Assembly: GCF_004329815.1 (NCBI RefSeq)
Contig: NZ_SJPE01000005.1
Location: 62,001 to 126,000 of the forward strand
Source of the DNA: Flavobacterium silvisoli
GTDB lineage: Bacteria; Bacteroidota; Bacteroidia; Flavobacteriales; Flavobacteriaceae
Direction of reading: 5' to 3'
DNA length: 64,000 bases
Part shown: piece by piece, positions 53,803-62,129 of the stretch
Layout of the letters: the number at the start of each line of letters is the position of its first letter
How positions within the stretch are numbered: the first letter of the stretch is position 1
The notes under the pieces: generated by a model
What the model saw: only the letters and a program-made list of their open reading frames with translations
What the model was told of the DNA's origin: nothing
Databases searched by the model: none
Made by a program: the position numbers and the translations under genes

Positions 53803-53841
53803 TGCCCCCTAAAAGTTACACACCTATTGGGGGCATTTTTA
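53803..53841 (+). terminator. Long-loop terminator or IS-end-like hairpin after the E1 gene
   Basis: TGCCCCC (53803-53809) pairs with GGGGGCA (53829-53835) around a 19-nt loop, followed by five T's. It works as a terminator. The arm and its following CTAAAAGTTACACA also resemble the ends of IS3-type elements. Confidence 0.65.
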
Positions 53842-53898
53842 TAAAAAAGATGCACCTTAGCAAAATGATATTACTGTTGTTCCATTAATTCCGAATCT

Positions 53899-54516
53899 AT
53901 GATGTGGTGGTACTATTTTTTAGTCTTTGCCGGTGCTTTTTTATTTGATGTTGTCCCCATTCCTTTTCCGCCGGCACTTACCATTATGGTTCCGTTACAA
54001 ATCATGTATGATTTAAATGCTTGGTGGGTTACTGTAATAGGAGTTGCGGGGTCAATTTTAGGAAGATATGTGCTCACTCTATACATACCTCTGTTATCGG
54101 AAAAAATATTTAAAGCTAAAAAAAATCAGGAAGTTCAGTATCTCGGGGAAAAAATAAGTGAAAAAGGCTGGAAGAGCCAACTGCTCATCATTACTTATTC
54201 TTTACTGCCATTGCCTACCACTCCGTTATTTTTAGCAGGAGGTATAGCCCGAATCAAACCCATCCGGATTATTCCGGCATTTTTTATAGGCAAATTCATC
54301 AGCGATGCGACAGCAGTGCATTTGGGTAAATTTGCTTCAGAAAATGTTGATGAGATGTTTCGCGATACATTATCCTGGCAATCCATAACCGGGTTAATTT
54401 TTGGGATATTATTGCTTTGTGCTTTATTGTTCATTGACTGGTTTTCACTGCTCAAAGAAAAAAAGTTTAAATTGGATTTTAACATCTGGAACCGAAAAGA
54501 ACAATCCGACACTTAA
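53899..54516 (+). CDS. VTT/YqaA-type membrane protein
   Basis: The 205 residues show about five hydrophobic segments. FLFDVVPIPFPPALTIMVPL near 14-33 and the later TYSLLPLPTTPLFLAGGIAR near 99-118 are the re-entrant-loop-like segments expected in VTT/DedA or YqaA relatives. The basic C-terminus is WFSLLKEKKFKLDFNIWNRK. DedA proteins are thought to move lipids or ions; the specific role here is unknown. Both ATG codons at 53899 and 53902 are possible starts. It stands alone between a terminator and the pepT promoter. Confidence 0.72.
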   Translation: MMWWYYFLVFAGAFLFDVVPIPFPPALTIMVPLQIMYDLNAWWVTVIGVAGSILGRYVLTLYIPLLSEKIFKAKKNQEVQYLGEKISEKGWKSQLLIITYSLLPLPTTPLFLAGGIARIKPIRIIPAFFIGKFISDATAVHLGKFASENVDEMFRDTLSWQSITGLIFGILLLCALLFIDWFSLLKEKKFKLDFNIWNRKEQSDT

Positions 54517-54626
54517 GATTTACCCTTTAACCATTTTACAGATATAAATACCGGCTTTTCATTTGCCCAAAAATCTTTTTTCAGTATTCCCAAATTATCA
54601 GACAGGAATAACTTGCAATCGCTAAT

Positions 54627-54659
54627 TTGTCATTCACAATTCGTAATTAATTATATTTG
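54627..54659 (+). promoter_or_regulatory. Promoter of pepT
   Basis: TTG (54627-54629), a 22-bp spacer and TATATTTG (54652-54659). ATG lies 15 bp further at 54675. Confidence 0.65.
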
Positions 54660-54674
54660 TGAAAAAATAAAACC

Positions 54675-55946
54675 ATGCAACATATCATTGACCGTTTCGT
54701 AAGTTATGTCACTATCGACACCGAATCGGATCCCAATTCAACCACTACACCGAGTACCAAAAAACAATTTGATTTAGCTAATAAACTGGTAGAAGAGCTC
54801 AAAGCCATCGGGATGACCGAGGTTACCATTGACAAACACGGATACGTAATGGCCACCCTGCCCTCGAACGTAGACCACAAAGTGCCGACAATAGGATTTG
54901 TAGCCCACTTTGACACGACTCCCGACTTTACCGGAAAAGATGTTAAACCTCAAATTGTAAAGAATTATGACGGAGGAGATATTATACTGAACAAGGAACA
55001 CAACATTGTCCTTTCTCCAAATTACTTTAAGGATTTATTGCTTTACAAAGGGCAAACCCTGATTACCACAAATGGTTTAACCTTACTTGGTGCCGATGAC
55101 AAGGCTGGAATTACCGAAATCATGACCGCTATGGAGCACATGATTCAAAATCCGGACATCAAACACGGCAAAATAAGAGTGTGCTTTACACCTGATGAAG
55201 AAATTGGCCGTGGTGCCGATTTATTTGACGTAAAAAAATTCGGAGCCGACTGGGCTTACACTATGGACGGTAGCCAGATTGGTGAATTAGAGTACGAAAA
55301 TTTCAATGCGGCGGGAGTTAAAATTACTTTCAAAGGGAAATCGGTTCACCCGGGGTATGCTAAAGGCAAAATGATTAACTCGATGCTGATTGCCAACGAT
55401 TTCATCAACGAATTACCCAAAGGTGAAACGCCACAGGAAACCAAAGGATACGAAGGCTTCTTTCACGTAACCCAATTACAGGGAAGTATTGAAGAAACCA
55501 AACTGGAGCTGATCATCCGCGATCACGACATGAAGTTATTCAAACAACGCAAAGCTTTAATCGAAAAAATAACTGCAAAATTCAACAAGAAATTTGCCAA
55601 ACAATTCGGAGAAGATATAGTGATTACCAAAATCACTGACCAGTACTACAACATGAAAGAAAAAGTAGAACCGGTAATGTTTATTGTAGATTTGGCAGAA
55701 AAAGCCATGAAATCATTGGGCATCAAACCACTAATCAAACCAATCCGAGGAGGTACTGATGGCTGTCGTTTGTCTTACATGGGGTTACCATGTCCTAATA
55801 TTTTTGCCGGTGGTCATAACTTCCACGGAAAATACGAATACGTTCCGGTAGAAAGTATGCAAAAAGCAGTGGATGTAATTGTGAAAATTGCCGAATTGAC
55901 AGCCACCACTGATTTCAGTAAAGCAGGTAAGGGTAAGAAGAAGTAA
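54675..55946 (+). CDS. pepT: Peptidase T (tripeptide aminopeptidase)
   Basis: PepT is an M20-family di-zinc peptidase that removes N-terminal residues from tripeptides in the cytoplasm. The 423 residues carry the metal ligands His78 and Asp80 (AHFDTTPDF), Asp near 141 (LGADDKAGI), Glu near 176 (DEEIGRGAD), Asp near 198 ([11 protein letters not shown]) and a final His near 379 ([10 protein letters not shown]). Length and motifs are canonical. It has its own promoter and is followed by a hairpin repeat. Confidence 0.95.
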   Translation: MQHIIDRFVSYVTIDTESDPNSTTTPSTKKQFDLANKLVEELKAIGMTEVTIDKHGYVMATLPSNVDHKVPTIGFVAHFDTTPDFTGKDVKPQIVKNYDGGDIILNKEHNIVLSPNYFKDLLLYKGQTLITTNGLTLLGADDKAGITEIMTAMEHMIQNPDIKHGKIRVCFTPDEEIGRGADLFDVKKFGADWAYTMDGSQIGELEYENFNAAGVKITFKGKSVHPGYAKGKMINSMLIANDFINELPKGETPQETKGYEGFFHVTQLQGSIEETKLELIIRDHDMKLFKQRKALIEKITAKFNKKFAKQFGEDIVITKITDQYYNMKEKVEPVMFIVDLAEKAMKSLGIKPLIKPIRGGTDGCRLSYMGLPCPNIFAGGHNFHGKYEYVPVESMQKAVDVIVKIAELTATTDFSKAGKGKKK

Positions 55947-55960
55947 TGTTTTACCGCGAG

Positions 55961-56007
55961 AGGTTCTCGATACAATTTTTACTTCGTAAAAATCACTCGA
56001 ACTGACG
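55961..56007 (+). repeat. Hairpin-type intergenic repeat after pepT
   Basis: A perfect inner stem, ATTTTTAC (55975-55982) with GTAAAAAT (55986-55993), loop TTC, is bracketed by TCGA (55967-55970) and TCGA (55997-56000). The flanks are GAGGTTC and ACTGACG. I recall a very similar sequence (GTTCTCGATAC ... CACTCGAACTGACG) between genes of many flavobacteria, but cannot check it here. Confidence 0.5.
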
Positions 56008-56110
56008 GAAAATGACCTAAACCCACGTGGGCTTCGGTATTGTTTTTCCAACTGTTGCAGCCGGTTGATTGAAAATTATGTTACACCTAATATTCTGACT
56101 GTAAAGCACT

Positions 56111-56686
56111 ATGAAAGAAACACCTGTTTGGGATAAAGTCAATCAATGGGGCGAGGAACTCGGCGTGTTGCGTGGCATTATTCAAAAAACCGAGCTGACA
56201 GAAACCACCAAATGGGGCGGTGAAGTGTACACGCTTAACAACAAAAATGTGTTAGGCATTGGAGGCTTTAAAAACTTTTTTGTGATTTGGTTCTGGAATG
56301 GGGTTTTCCTGAAAGATGAATTGAAAGTGCTGGTCAATGCCAATGAAGGTGTTACCCGCGGATTACGTCAGTGGCGCTTTACCTCGGCAAAGGAGATAGA
56401 TGAATCTCTCATTTTACGATACATCAAGGAAGCTATAGCCAATGAAAAGGCCGGACTTTCGATCAAACCTGAAAAGAAAGAAGCCATGCATTGCGATTTC
56501 TTTGCTGCTGCTTTGAGAGAAGATAAAGAGCTGAATACAGCATTTGAACATCTCACTCCGTTTAAACAAAAAGAATATTGGGAATATTTGGCTACAGCCA
56601 AACAAGAAAAAACAAAAATTGCGCGTCTGGAAAAAGTAAAATCAATGATTTTGGAAGGTCGCGGTTTGAATGACAAATACAGATAG
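56111..56686 (+). CDS. YdeI/OmpD-associated family protein (DUF1801-like)
   Basis: The 191 residues have an N-terminal DUF1801 (YdhG-like) domain with TTKWGGEVYTLNNKNVLGI near 33-51 and FFVIWFWNGVFLKD near 56-69. A C-terminal bacteriocin-protection (OmdA) type helical segment contains LTPFKQKEYWEYLATAKQEK, typical of YdeI proteins. Family members in other bacteria have been connected to antimicrobial peptide resistance; the mechanism is unclear. It converges on yajC, separated by a direct repeat and a terminator. Confidence 0.88.
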   Translation: MKETPVWDKVNQWGEELGVLRGIIQKTELTETTKWGGEVYTLNNKNVLGIGGFKNFFVIWFWNGVFLKDELKVLVNANEGVTRGLRQWRFTSAKEIDESLILRYIKEAIANEKAGLSIKPEKKEAMHCDFFAAALREDKELNTAFEHLTPFKQKEYWEYLATAKQEKTKIARLEKVKSMILEGRGLNDKYR

Positions 56687-56691
56687 AATTG

Positions 56692-56718
56692 GGAATTACG
56701 AATTAGGAATTACGAATT
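56692..56718 (+). repeat. Two 13-bp direct repeats
   Basis: GGAATTACGAATT occurs at 56692-56704 and again at 56706-56718, one base apart, just past the YdeI gene stop. Simple local duplication is the likely origin. Confidence 0.8.
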
Positions 56719-56760
56719 GGGGGCTTGTTGATTGTGAGTATCTTGATTTAATAATAAATA

Positions 56761-56797
56761 AAAAACCCAAATCCTTTTATCGGGGTTTGGGTTTTTT
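56761..56797. terminator. Bidirectional terminator between the YdeI-like gene and yajC
   Basis: AAAAACCCAAA (from 56761) pairs with TTTGGGTTTTT (56786-56796), with A and T tails on either side. It fits both the plus-strand gene ending at 56686 and the minus-strand gene ending at 56850. Confidence 0.85.
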
Positions 56798-56849
56798 AAT
56801 GTGGAAATTTGAATTTGTAATTCTTAATTACCTATTCATCATTTACCGC

Positions 56850-57122
56850 TTATGCTTTCTTATTTAAGGCAGCAGTCATTTCAACAGAAATGGCAGAGCG
56901 CTCAATTTTCAGTTTTCCCGACATGGTTTCAATGATTACAGTCCCTTCACCCAGTTCTACAATTTTTCCGTGAAAACCACTTTTGGTGATGATTTTATCG
57001 CCTACTTTTAATCCGGCTTCAAACTCTTTTTCCTGTTTTATTTTCTTTTGTTGTGGTCTGATCATAAAGAAATAAAAAATTGCCAATAAGGCGACCATTT
57101 GTAACGCAAACATTGAATTCAT
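56850..57122 (-). CDS. yajC: Preprotein translocase subunit YajC
   Basis: This 90-residue protein has a single N-terminal membrane helix (about 6-20) followed by MIRPQQKKIKQEKEFEAGLK and GDKIITKSGFHGKIVEL, the YajC consensus. YajC joins SecDF at the Sec translocon. It is the last gene of the nusB-DUF1573-yajC unit (12-bp gap upstream), an order usual in flavobacteria. The C-terminal tail ends VEMTAALNKKA. Confidence 0.95.
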   Translation of the reverse strand: MNSMFALQMVALLAIFYFFMIRPQQKKIKQEKEFEAGLKVGDKIITKSGFHGKIVELGEGTVIIETMSGKLKIERSAISVEMTAALNKKA

Positions 57123-57134
57123 AATTAAGATGTT

Positions 57135-57548
57135 TTAGTTCGTTCCTTTCGAAACTATGTTAGATTGAATGTATAATATTTTTTTTCCTTCGGGGACATT
57201 TGCTGACAGGACTACTGATTTAGAGTTTTCCCCTATCTTCCCGGCGGAATTGAATGAAACCTTAATGATACCGTCCTTACCCGGGGCAACCGGTTCTTTA
57301 GGATACTCGGGGATGGTACATCCACACGAGCCTTTGGCATCGGTAATCAACAAATCTGCTTTTCCGGTATTTTTAAATTTGAAATCGTATTCTACTTTAT
57401 CACCTTGTGTAATTGTTCCGAAATCGTGCTTTTGAGTTTCAAAAGTCATCTCGGTTTCAGCAGCAGGTGTAGTTTCTTTTTCATTTTTACAAGAAGTTGC
57501 AAAAACCAATAATGTTGCAACGGCCAGAAAACTTACTTTTCTAATCAT
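57135..57548 (-). CDS. DUF1573 lipoprotein
   Basis: The signal MIRKVSFLAVATLLVFATSC ends in lipobox ATSC, so the protein is lipid-anchored. The mature 115 residues form an Ig-like DUF1573 domain with KHDFGTITQGDKVEYDFKFK, NTGKADLLITDAKGSCGCT and YPKEPVAPGKDGIIKVSF. The SCGCT cysteines are the family hallmark. Function is unknown. It sits between nusB (12-bp gap) and yajC. Confidence 0.9.
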   Translation of the reverse strand: MIRKVSFLAVATLLVFATSCKNEKETTPAAETEMTFETQKHDFGTITQGDKVEYDFKFKNTGKADLLITDAKGSCGCTIPEYPKEPVAPGKDGIIKVSFNSAGKIGENSKSVVLSANVPEGKKILYIQSNIVSKGTN

Positions 57549-57560
57549 TTTTGTATTGTA

Positions 57561-58499
57561 TTACATTAAACCTCTTCCGGTTTTTTTGATTTTGTTTTCG
57601 CTTTCAAATTCTTTGACCAAATTATCTAAAATTCCGTTGATGAAGATACTGCTCTTTGGTGTTGAATATTCTTTGGCAATTTCCAAATACTCATTGATGG
57701 TTACTTTTACCGGTATAGATGGAAACTTTAAAAATTCACAAATGGCCATTTTAAGGATAATGGTATCGATTTCGGCGATACGATCAGCATCCCAATTGGG
57801 CGTTTTATCGATATATTCTTTGGCCAAAGACACTTCATTCAATACCGTTTTTCTAAACAATAAACTAACAAACTCTCTGTCTTCTTCATCTTTGTAAAGC
57901 TTAATTACTCTGAAATCATCTTTCTCGGATATTTGCCTCAACTGTTTTTGAATTTGGGTATTCACCAACGGTATATCATCTATCCAAGTCAGCTTGTGAT
58001 CTTCAAGGTACTCGTATAGTTTTTCATTGGGCGCCAATACTTCGGTAAACATGTCAACTACGAACTGTTTATCTTCTTCAAACGTCGTTTTTTTGGTACT
58101 CATGTACTTTTGGTACAAATCGCTTTTTTTAATCTCGTTCAACAAAATCAAAATATAGTCGTCATTCATCGACCAGTTATTGATTTTACGTTTTTCTAAA
58201 GCAATGCTCAACGAACTGTTTTCTTCTAACAACAGCAGTACAGCGTTATTGACGAATTTTCTGTTGGGATTTTTTTCTTCCGGAGTAGCTAAATGTTTTT
58301 TGCTAGAAGTTTCTAAGAAAACCTCTTCTTTTTTTCTGATTTCAATCAGCGAAGACAGCATGATTAAATATAAATCCTGAATATTATCGATACTTTGAAT
58401 TAAAAACTTTTCTTCTTTCTCTAATTCATCAGAACTTTTTTGATGCATTGCGTAGATGGACTGCATCACTTTCACTCGAATATGTCTTCTGTTTAACAC
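57561..58499 (-). CDS. nusB: Transcription antitermination protein NusB
   Basis: GTG start at 58499 is chosen since MLNRRHIRVKVMQSIYAMHQ is the normal flavobacterial NusB N-terminus and no ATG precedes it. The 312 residues are much longer than the 140-residue enterobacterial protein. The extra part is an N-terminal helical region (about 1-170), and the NusB core is C-terminal, with DADRIAEIDTIILKMAICEF near 239-258 and PVKVTINEYLEIAKEYSTPK. NusB with NusE binds boxA RNA and aids rRNA antitermination. It heads the unit with DUF1573 and yajC, directly behind a hairpin. Confidence 0.93.
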   Translation of the reverse strand: MLNRRHIRVKVMQSIYAMHQKSSDELEKEEKFLIQSIDNIQDLYLIMLSSLIEIRKKEEVFLETSSKKHLATPEEKNPNRKFVNNAVLLLLEENSSLSIALEKRKINNWSMNDDYILILLNEIKKSDLYQKYMSTKKTTFEEDKQFVVDMFTEVLAPNEKLYEYLEDHKLTWIDDIPLVNTQIQKQLRQISEKDDFRVIKLYKDEEDREFVSLLFRKTVLNEVSLAKEYIDKTPNWDADRIAEIDTIILKMAICEFLKFPSIPVKVTINEYLEIAKEYSTPKSSIFINGILDNLVKEFESENKIKKTGRGLM

Positions 58500-58522
58500 G
58501 GATAAGAACTTTTAAAAATTAA

Positions 58523-58549
58523 CAAAGCGAAAGAAATTCTTTCGCTTTG
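58523..58549 (-). terminator. Terminator of the leucine dehydrogenase gene, 24 bp before nusB
   Basis: A perfect 13-bp inverted repeat, CAAAGCGAAAGAA (58523-58535) with TTCTTTCGCTTTG (58537-58549), has a single central A. Read on the minus strand it is followed by TTAATTTTTAAAAG, a moderate U-tract. It lies between the leucine dehydrogenase stop and the nusB start. Confidence 0.8.
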
Positions 58550-58557
58550 CAAAAATA
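58550..58557 (-). promoter_or_regulatory. -7 element for nusB, touching the hairpin
   Basis: On the minus strand the eight bases just before the hairpin read TATTTTTG, an exact TAnnTTTG match. Transcription would begin inside the hairpin sequence. No TTG element is seen at the usual spacing. Confidence 0.45.
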
Positions 58558-58578
58558 GTAATATTTTAAAACGCTCGA

Positions 58579-59685
58579 TTATTTATTGGCGTTTTCTTTT
58601 TTTCTTTCGTCAATACGATTTTGTGCAATTTGCATAGCTGCTTGTTGCGTGGTGATATTATTGGTATCGGCAAAGTTGAAAATTTCTAACGTGGTATTGT
58701 AGATATTTTCAGTTCTTCTGATAGCTTCTTCTTTGCTGTATTTTACAATTTCTGCATACACATTGATGATTCCACCGGCATTGATTAAGAAATCAGGAGC
58801 ATAAGCAATTCCTCTTTCTCTTAAAATCTGACCGTGTACCGATTCAACAGCCAACTGGTTGTTAGCCGCTCCAGCAATTACTTTGGCTTTTATCTTGTAG
58901 ATTGTTTCGTCATTGATAGTTGCACCTAAAGCACATGGTGAGTATATATCTACATCAGCGGCATACAAATCTGCACCGGTGAAAATTTTGGCTCCGTACT
59001 TGGCAACCATACTTTCCATTTTATCCTGATGAATGTCTGAAACAAAAACTTCGGCACCTTCTTTTGTCAAATGGCTGATTAGAGTTTCACCCACGTGACC
59101 GGTTCCTTGCACCAAAATCTTTTTACCTCCTAAACTGTCTGAACCGAATTGGTATTTGGCAGCAGCTTTCATTCCCATGTAAACACCGTAAGCGGTTACC
59201 GGAGAAGGATTTCCTGAACCACCTTTAGCCTCTGAAATTCCGGTCACATAATTAGTTACTTCGTGAATACGGTCCATATCTTCTGTTGTGGTGCCCACAT
59301 CTTCAGCAGTAATGTATTTTCCGCTTAGTGAGTCTACAAACTGTCCGAAACGGGTAATCATTTCAGGAGTTTTGTCGGCTTTGGCATCACCTATTATAAC
59401 CGCTTTTCCTCCACCAAGATTTAAACCCGTAATGGCTGATTTATAAGTCATTCCTCTCGAAAGGCGCAAAACATCATTTAACGCTTCCCATTCGTTGTTG
59501 TATTTCCACATTCTCGTTCCGCCAAGAGCCGGTCCCATAACGGTATTGTGAATACCGATAATTGCTTTTAAACCTGTATCTTTGTCGTTACAAAAAACAA
59601 TTTGTTCATGATTATCAAAAGAAAGTTGTCCGAAAACAGGATCCATCTTTTGTAGCTCTGCGGGTGTTGTGATTTCTGAAGTCAT
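58579..59685 (-). CDS. Leucine dehydrogenase (Glu/Leu/Phe/Val dehydrogenase family)
   Basis: The enzyme deaminates branched-chain amino acids to 2-oxoacids with NAD. The 368 residues contain GPALGGTRMWKYNNEWEALN, the catalytic lysine stretch TYKSAITGLNLGGGKAVIIG near 80-99 and TAEDVGTTTEDMDRIH. The NAD-binding glycine motif is QGTGHVGETLISHL near 204-217. The length is that of leucine dehydrogenase rather than the larger glutamate enzyme. Together with the E1 fusion at 51373 it gives the first two steps of branched-chain amino acid degradation or anteiso/iso fatty-acid primer supply. Confidence 0.93.
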   Translation of the reverse strand: MTSEITTPAELQKMDPVFGQLSFDNHEQIVFCNDKDTGLKAIIGIHNTVMGPALGGTRMWKYNNEWEALNDVLRLSRGMTYKSAITGLNLGGGKAVIIGDAKADKTPEMITRFGQFVDSLSGKYITAEDVGTTTEDMDRIHEVTNYVTGISEAKGGSGNPSPVTAYGVYMGMKAAAKYQFGSDSLGGKKILVQGTGHVGETLISHLTKEGAEVFVSDIHQDKMESMVAKYGAKIFTGADLYAADVDIYSPCALGATINDETIYKIKAKVIAGAANNQLAVESVHGQILRERGIAYAPDFLINAGGIINVYAEIVKYSKEEAIRRTENIYNTTLEIFNFADTNNITTQQAAMQIAQNRIDERKKENANK

Positions 59686-59726
59686 TTTATAGCTATTAAA
59701 ATTTGGACTTTTTTAAAAAGTCCCGA

Positions 59727-59761
59727 CAAAATTAAAACTTTATTCAATAAAACTCACTCAA
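59727..59761 (-). promoter_or_regulatory. Promoter of the leucine dehydrogenase gene
   Basis: On the minus strand TTG (59761-59759), a 24-bp spacer and TAATTTTG (59734-59727) match the flavobacterial promoter with a long spacer. The start codon is 41 bp downstream. The rest of the 195-bp divergent region is AT-rich and shows no clear promoter for the ABC gene. Confidence 0.5.
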
Positions 59762-59880
59762 ATCAGGGATAATTAGTAATTTGTTAATAAAATCAATTTA
59801 AACAATAAAATCAATAAATTCATTATTTTTAAAAATTTAACAAGAAAAAGTTTTTAAACCCCATTTTCGTCTATCAAAAA

Positions 59881-61638
59881 ATGAAAGAACTTCAATATTT
59901 AAACAAATATTTTATCAAATACAAATTCCACTTTTTATTAGGAATTATCATCACTATAGTTGCCCAAATTTTCTCTCTTTTCACTCCGAAGCTCATCAGC
60001 AAATCGTTTATGATTATCGAGGATTTTCATAAAAACAATTTGAGCAGTGCTGTTATAAAAACCGAATTGATTCATAACATCCTTTGGATATTAGGCACCA
60101 CGCTGATTGCCGGCGTTTTAACTTTTCTGATGCGTCAGACATTAATAGTTATGTCAAGGCATGTGGAATTTGATTTGAAAAACGAAGTATTCAAACATTA
60201 TGAAGTTTTAGACCAAAACTTTTACAAGCGTAACCGAACAGGCGATTTAATGAACCGCATCAGTGAAGACGTGAGCAAGGTTCGTATGTATGTTGGCCCG
60301 GCTGTAATGTACACTATCAACACCTTCATTCGTTTTGCCGTAGTCATTATATATATGTATAACGTATCGCCCAAATTGACCCTCTACACCCTGCTACCAT
60401 TACCGCTGTTATCGTATATCATTTTCAAACTGAGCAGTGAAATCAACAAGCGCAGTACAATTTTTCAACAATATTTATCAAAAGTATCGAGCTTTACACA
60501 GGAAATATTTTCAGGAATCCGGGTAGTAAAAGCCTATGCTCTAGAGGATCAATACCAAAATAATTTAGTTGAACTGGCCAAAGAAAGTAAAACCAAAAGC
60601 ATGAGTTTGGCTCGTGTGCAATCCTTATTCGGACCGTTGATGATTGCTCTGATTGGGGTCAGTAATTTAACTGTGATTTATTTCGGTGGATTGATGTACA
60701 TTGACGGAACTATCAAAAGTATCGGAACCATAGCTGAATTTATTTTGTACATCAACATGCTGACATGGCCTGTAGCCTCTATTGGCTGGGTTTCTTCATT
60801 GGTTCAGGAGGCAGAAGCTTCACAAAAACGCATTAACGAGTTTTTAAAAATTGAACCCGAAATCAAAAACAAAACTGCAGAACATACTGCCATTGAAGGA
60901 GAAATTGAATTCAACAATGTAAGCTTCACCTATGAAGATACCGAAATCACCGCATTGCAAAACATTTCCTTTAAAGTTAAAAAAGGAGAAACTCTAGCTA
61001 TTTTAGGCAAAACGGGTGCGGGAAAATCAAGCATTCTATCGTTAATCACCCGTATGTATGACATTAAAAACGGCAGCATCACCATTGACGGCAAAAAAAT
61101 AGATGAAATCAATTTGTATGATTTGCGCAACGGTATAGGTATAGTGCCGCAGGATGCTTTTTTGTTTTCAGACACTATTAAAAACAACATCAAATTCGGC
61201 AAAGAAAATGCTACTGACGAAGAAGTGATTGATGCTGCGAAAAAAGCTGTAGTGCACAAGAATATTATGCATTTTAATAAGCAATACAATACTGTTTTGG
61301 GAGAACGTGGCATCACCCTTTCGGGTGGTCAAAAACAGCGGGTTTCTATTGCCAGAGCCATCATTAAAAATCCACCGATATTGCTTTTTGATGATTGTTT
61401 ATCGGCTGTTGATACCGAAACTGAAGAACGGATTCTTAACAACCTGCTTGAGATTTCAAAAGATAAAACCACCATTATTGTCAGTCACAGAGTGTCTTCA
61501 GCCAAGAATGCCGACAAAATCATCATCATTGATGAGGGACAAATCATACAAGAAGGTTCTCATAATCAATTAGTAACCCAAGAGGGGTATTATGCCGAAT
61601 TATATCTGAAACAACTTTCGGAAAAAGAATTAAATTAA
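59881..61638 (+). CDS. ABC exporter, MdlA/YheI-like (fused membrane and ATPase domains)
   Basis: The 585 residues have six membrane helices (up to about 320) and one ATPase domain. Walker A is GKTGAGKSS near 376-384, Q-loop IVPQDAFLFSD, signature LSGGQKQRVS near 479-488 and Walker B ILLFDDCLSAVD near 499-510. The residue after the Walker B Asp is Asp instead of the catalytic Glu, as in MdlA/YheI-type half transporters that pair with a normal partner. No partner gene is adjacent, so a homodimer or a distant partner is possible. Substrate unknown; lipid or drug export is usual. Confidence 0.9.
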   Translation: MKELQYLNKYFIKYKFHFLLGIIITIVAQIFSLFTPKLISKSFMIIEDFHKNNLSSAVIKTELIHNILWILGTTLIAGVLTFLMRQTLIVMSRHVEFDLKNEVFKHYEVLDQNFYKRNRTGDLMNRISEDVSKVRMYVGPAVMYTINTFIRFAVVIIYMYNVSPKLTLYTLLPLPLLSYIIFKLSSEINKRSTIFQQYLSKVSSFTQEIFSGIRVVKAYALEDQYQNNLVELAKESKTKSMSLARVQSLFGPLMIALIGVSNLTVIYFGGLMYIDGTIKSIGTIAEFILYINMLTWPVASIGWVSSLVQEAEASQKRINEFLKIEPEIKNKTAEHTAIEGEIEFNNVSFTYEDTEITALQNISFKVKKGETLAILGKTGAGKSSILSLITRMYDIKNGSITIDGKKIDEINLYDLRNGIGIVPQDAFLFSDTIKNNIKFGKENATDEEVIDAAKKAVVHKNIMHFNKQYNTVLGERGITLSGGQKQRVSIARAIIKNPPILLFDDCLSAVDTETEERILNNLLEISKDKTTIIVSHRVSSAKNADKIIIIDEGQIIQEGSHNQLVTQEGYYAELYLKQLSEKELN

Positions 61639-61708
61639 TTGTTGTTTGGTAACAAAAATTTTATCATTTTTGAACTGTATAGAAACACTATTAATCGACT
61701 GAAAGAAT

Positions 61709-62086
61709 ATGAGAGAAAATGATATGTTAGAAAAAGATGAGATTTTTTCTAAAGTTTTAAGAGCTGGTAGAAGAACTTATTTCTTTGATGTAAGAGCCAC
61801 AAAAGCCGATGATTACTACATCACCATCACTGAGAGTAAAAAATTCACTGAAGAAGATGGTTCTTTTCACTTCAAAAAACACAAAATTTATTTATACAAA
61901 GAAGACTTTGCAGCCTTTACTGATATTTTAGAAGAAATGACTGCTTATGTTTTGAATCACAAAGGAGAAGAAGTAATCTCTGAAAGACATCAAAAAGATT
62001 TTAAAAGAGAATACCAACAGGAAACCCCGGTAGAGAAAGCTCAGACCGAAAAGAGTTTCACCGACATTGATTTTGATGATATTTAA
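61709..62086 (+). CDS. DUF3276 / PUR-family nucleic-acid-binding protein
   Basis: The 125 residues match the bacterial PUR-alpha-like family restricted largely to Bacteroidota. The start is DEIFSKVLRAGRRTYFFDVR, then ADDYYITITESKKF and HKIYLYKEDFAAFTDILEEM, forming the beta4-alpha PUR fold. The C-terminal 30 residues are acidic and charged (ending SFTDIDFDDI). Homologues bind single-stranded DNA or RNA in vitro; a regulatory role is likely but not established. A second in-frame ATG 12 bp downstream is possible. A terminator follows. Confidence 0.9.
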   Translation: MRENDMLEKDEIFSKVLRAGRRTYFFDVRATKADDYYITITESKKFTEEDGSFHFKKHKIYLYKEDFAAFTDILEEMTAYVLNHKGEEVISERHQKDFKREYQQETPVEKAQTEKSFTDIDFDDI

Positions 62087-62090
62087 TATA

Positions 62091-62115
62091 AAAGCCCGAA
62101 GATTTCGGGCTTTTT
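62091..62115 (+). terminator. Rho-independent terminator after the PUR-family gene
   Basis: AAAGCCCGAA (62091-62100) pairs with TTCGGGCTTT (62104-62113) over a 3-nt loop, then T's. It ends 15 bp before the next start codon. Confidence 0.9.
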
Positions 62116-62129
62116 AAATTTAAAAGACT

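Noticed and set aside
56670..56867. 65-codon frame between the YdeI-like gene and yajC
   Set aside because: It spans the 13-bp direct repeats and the bidirectional terminator, so it is non-coding sequence.
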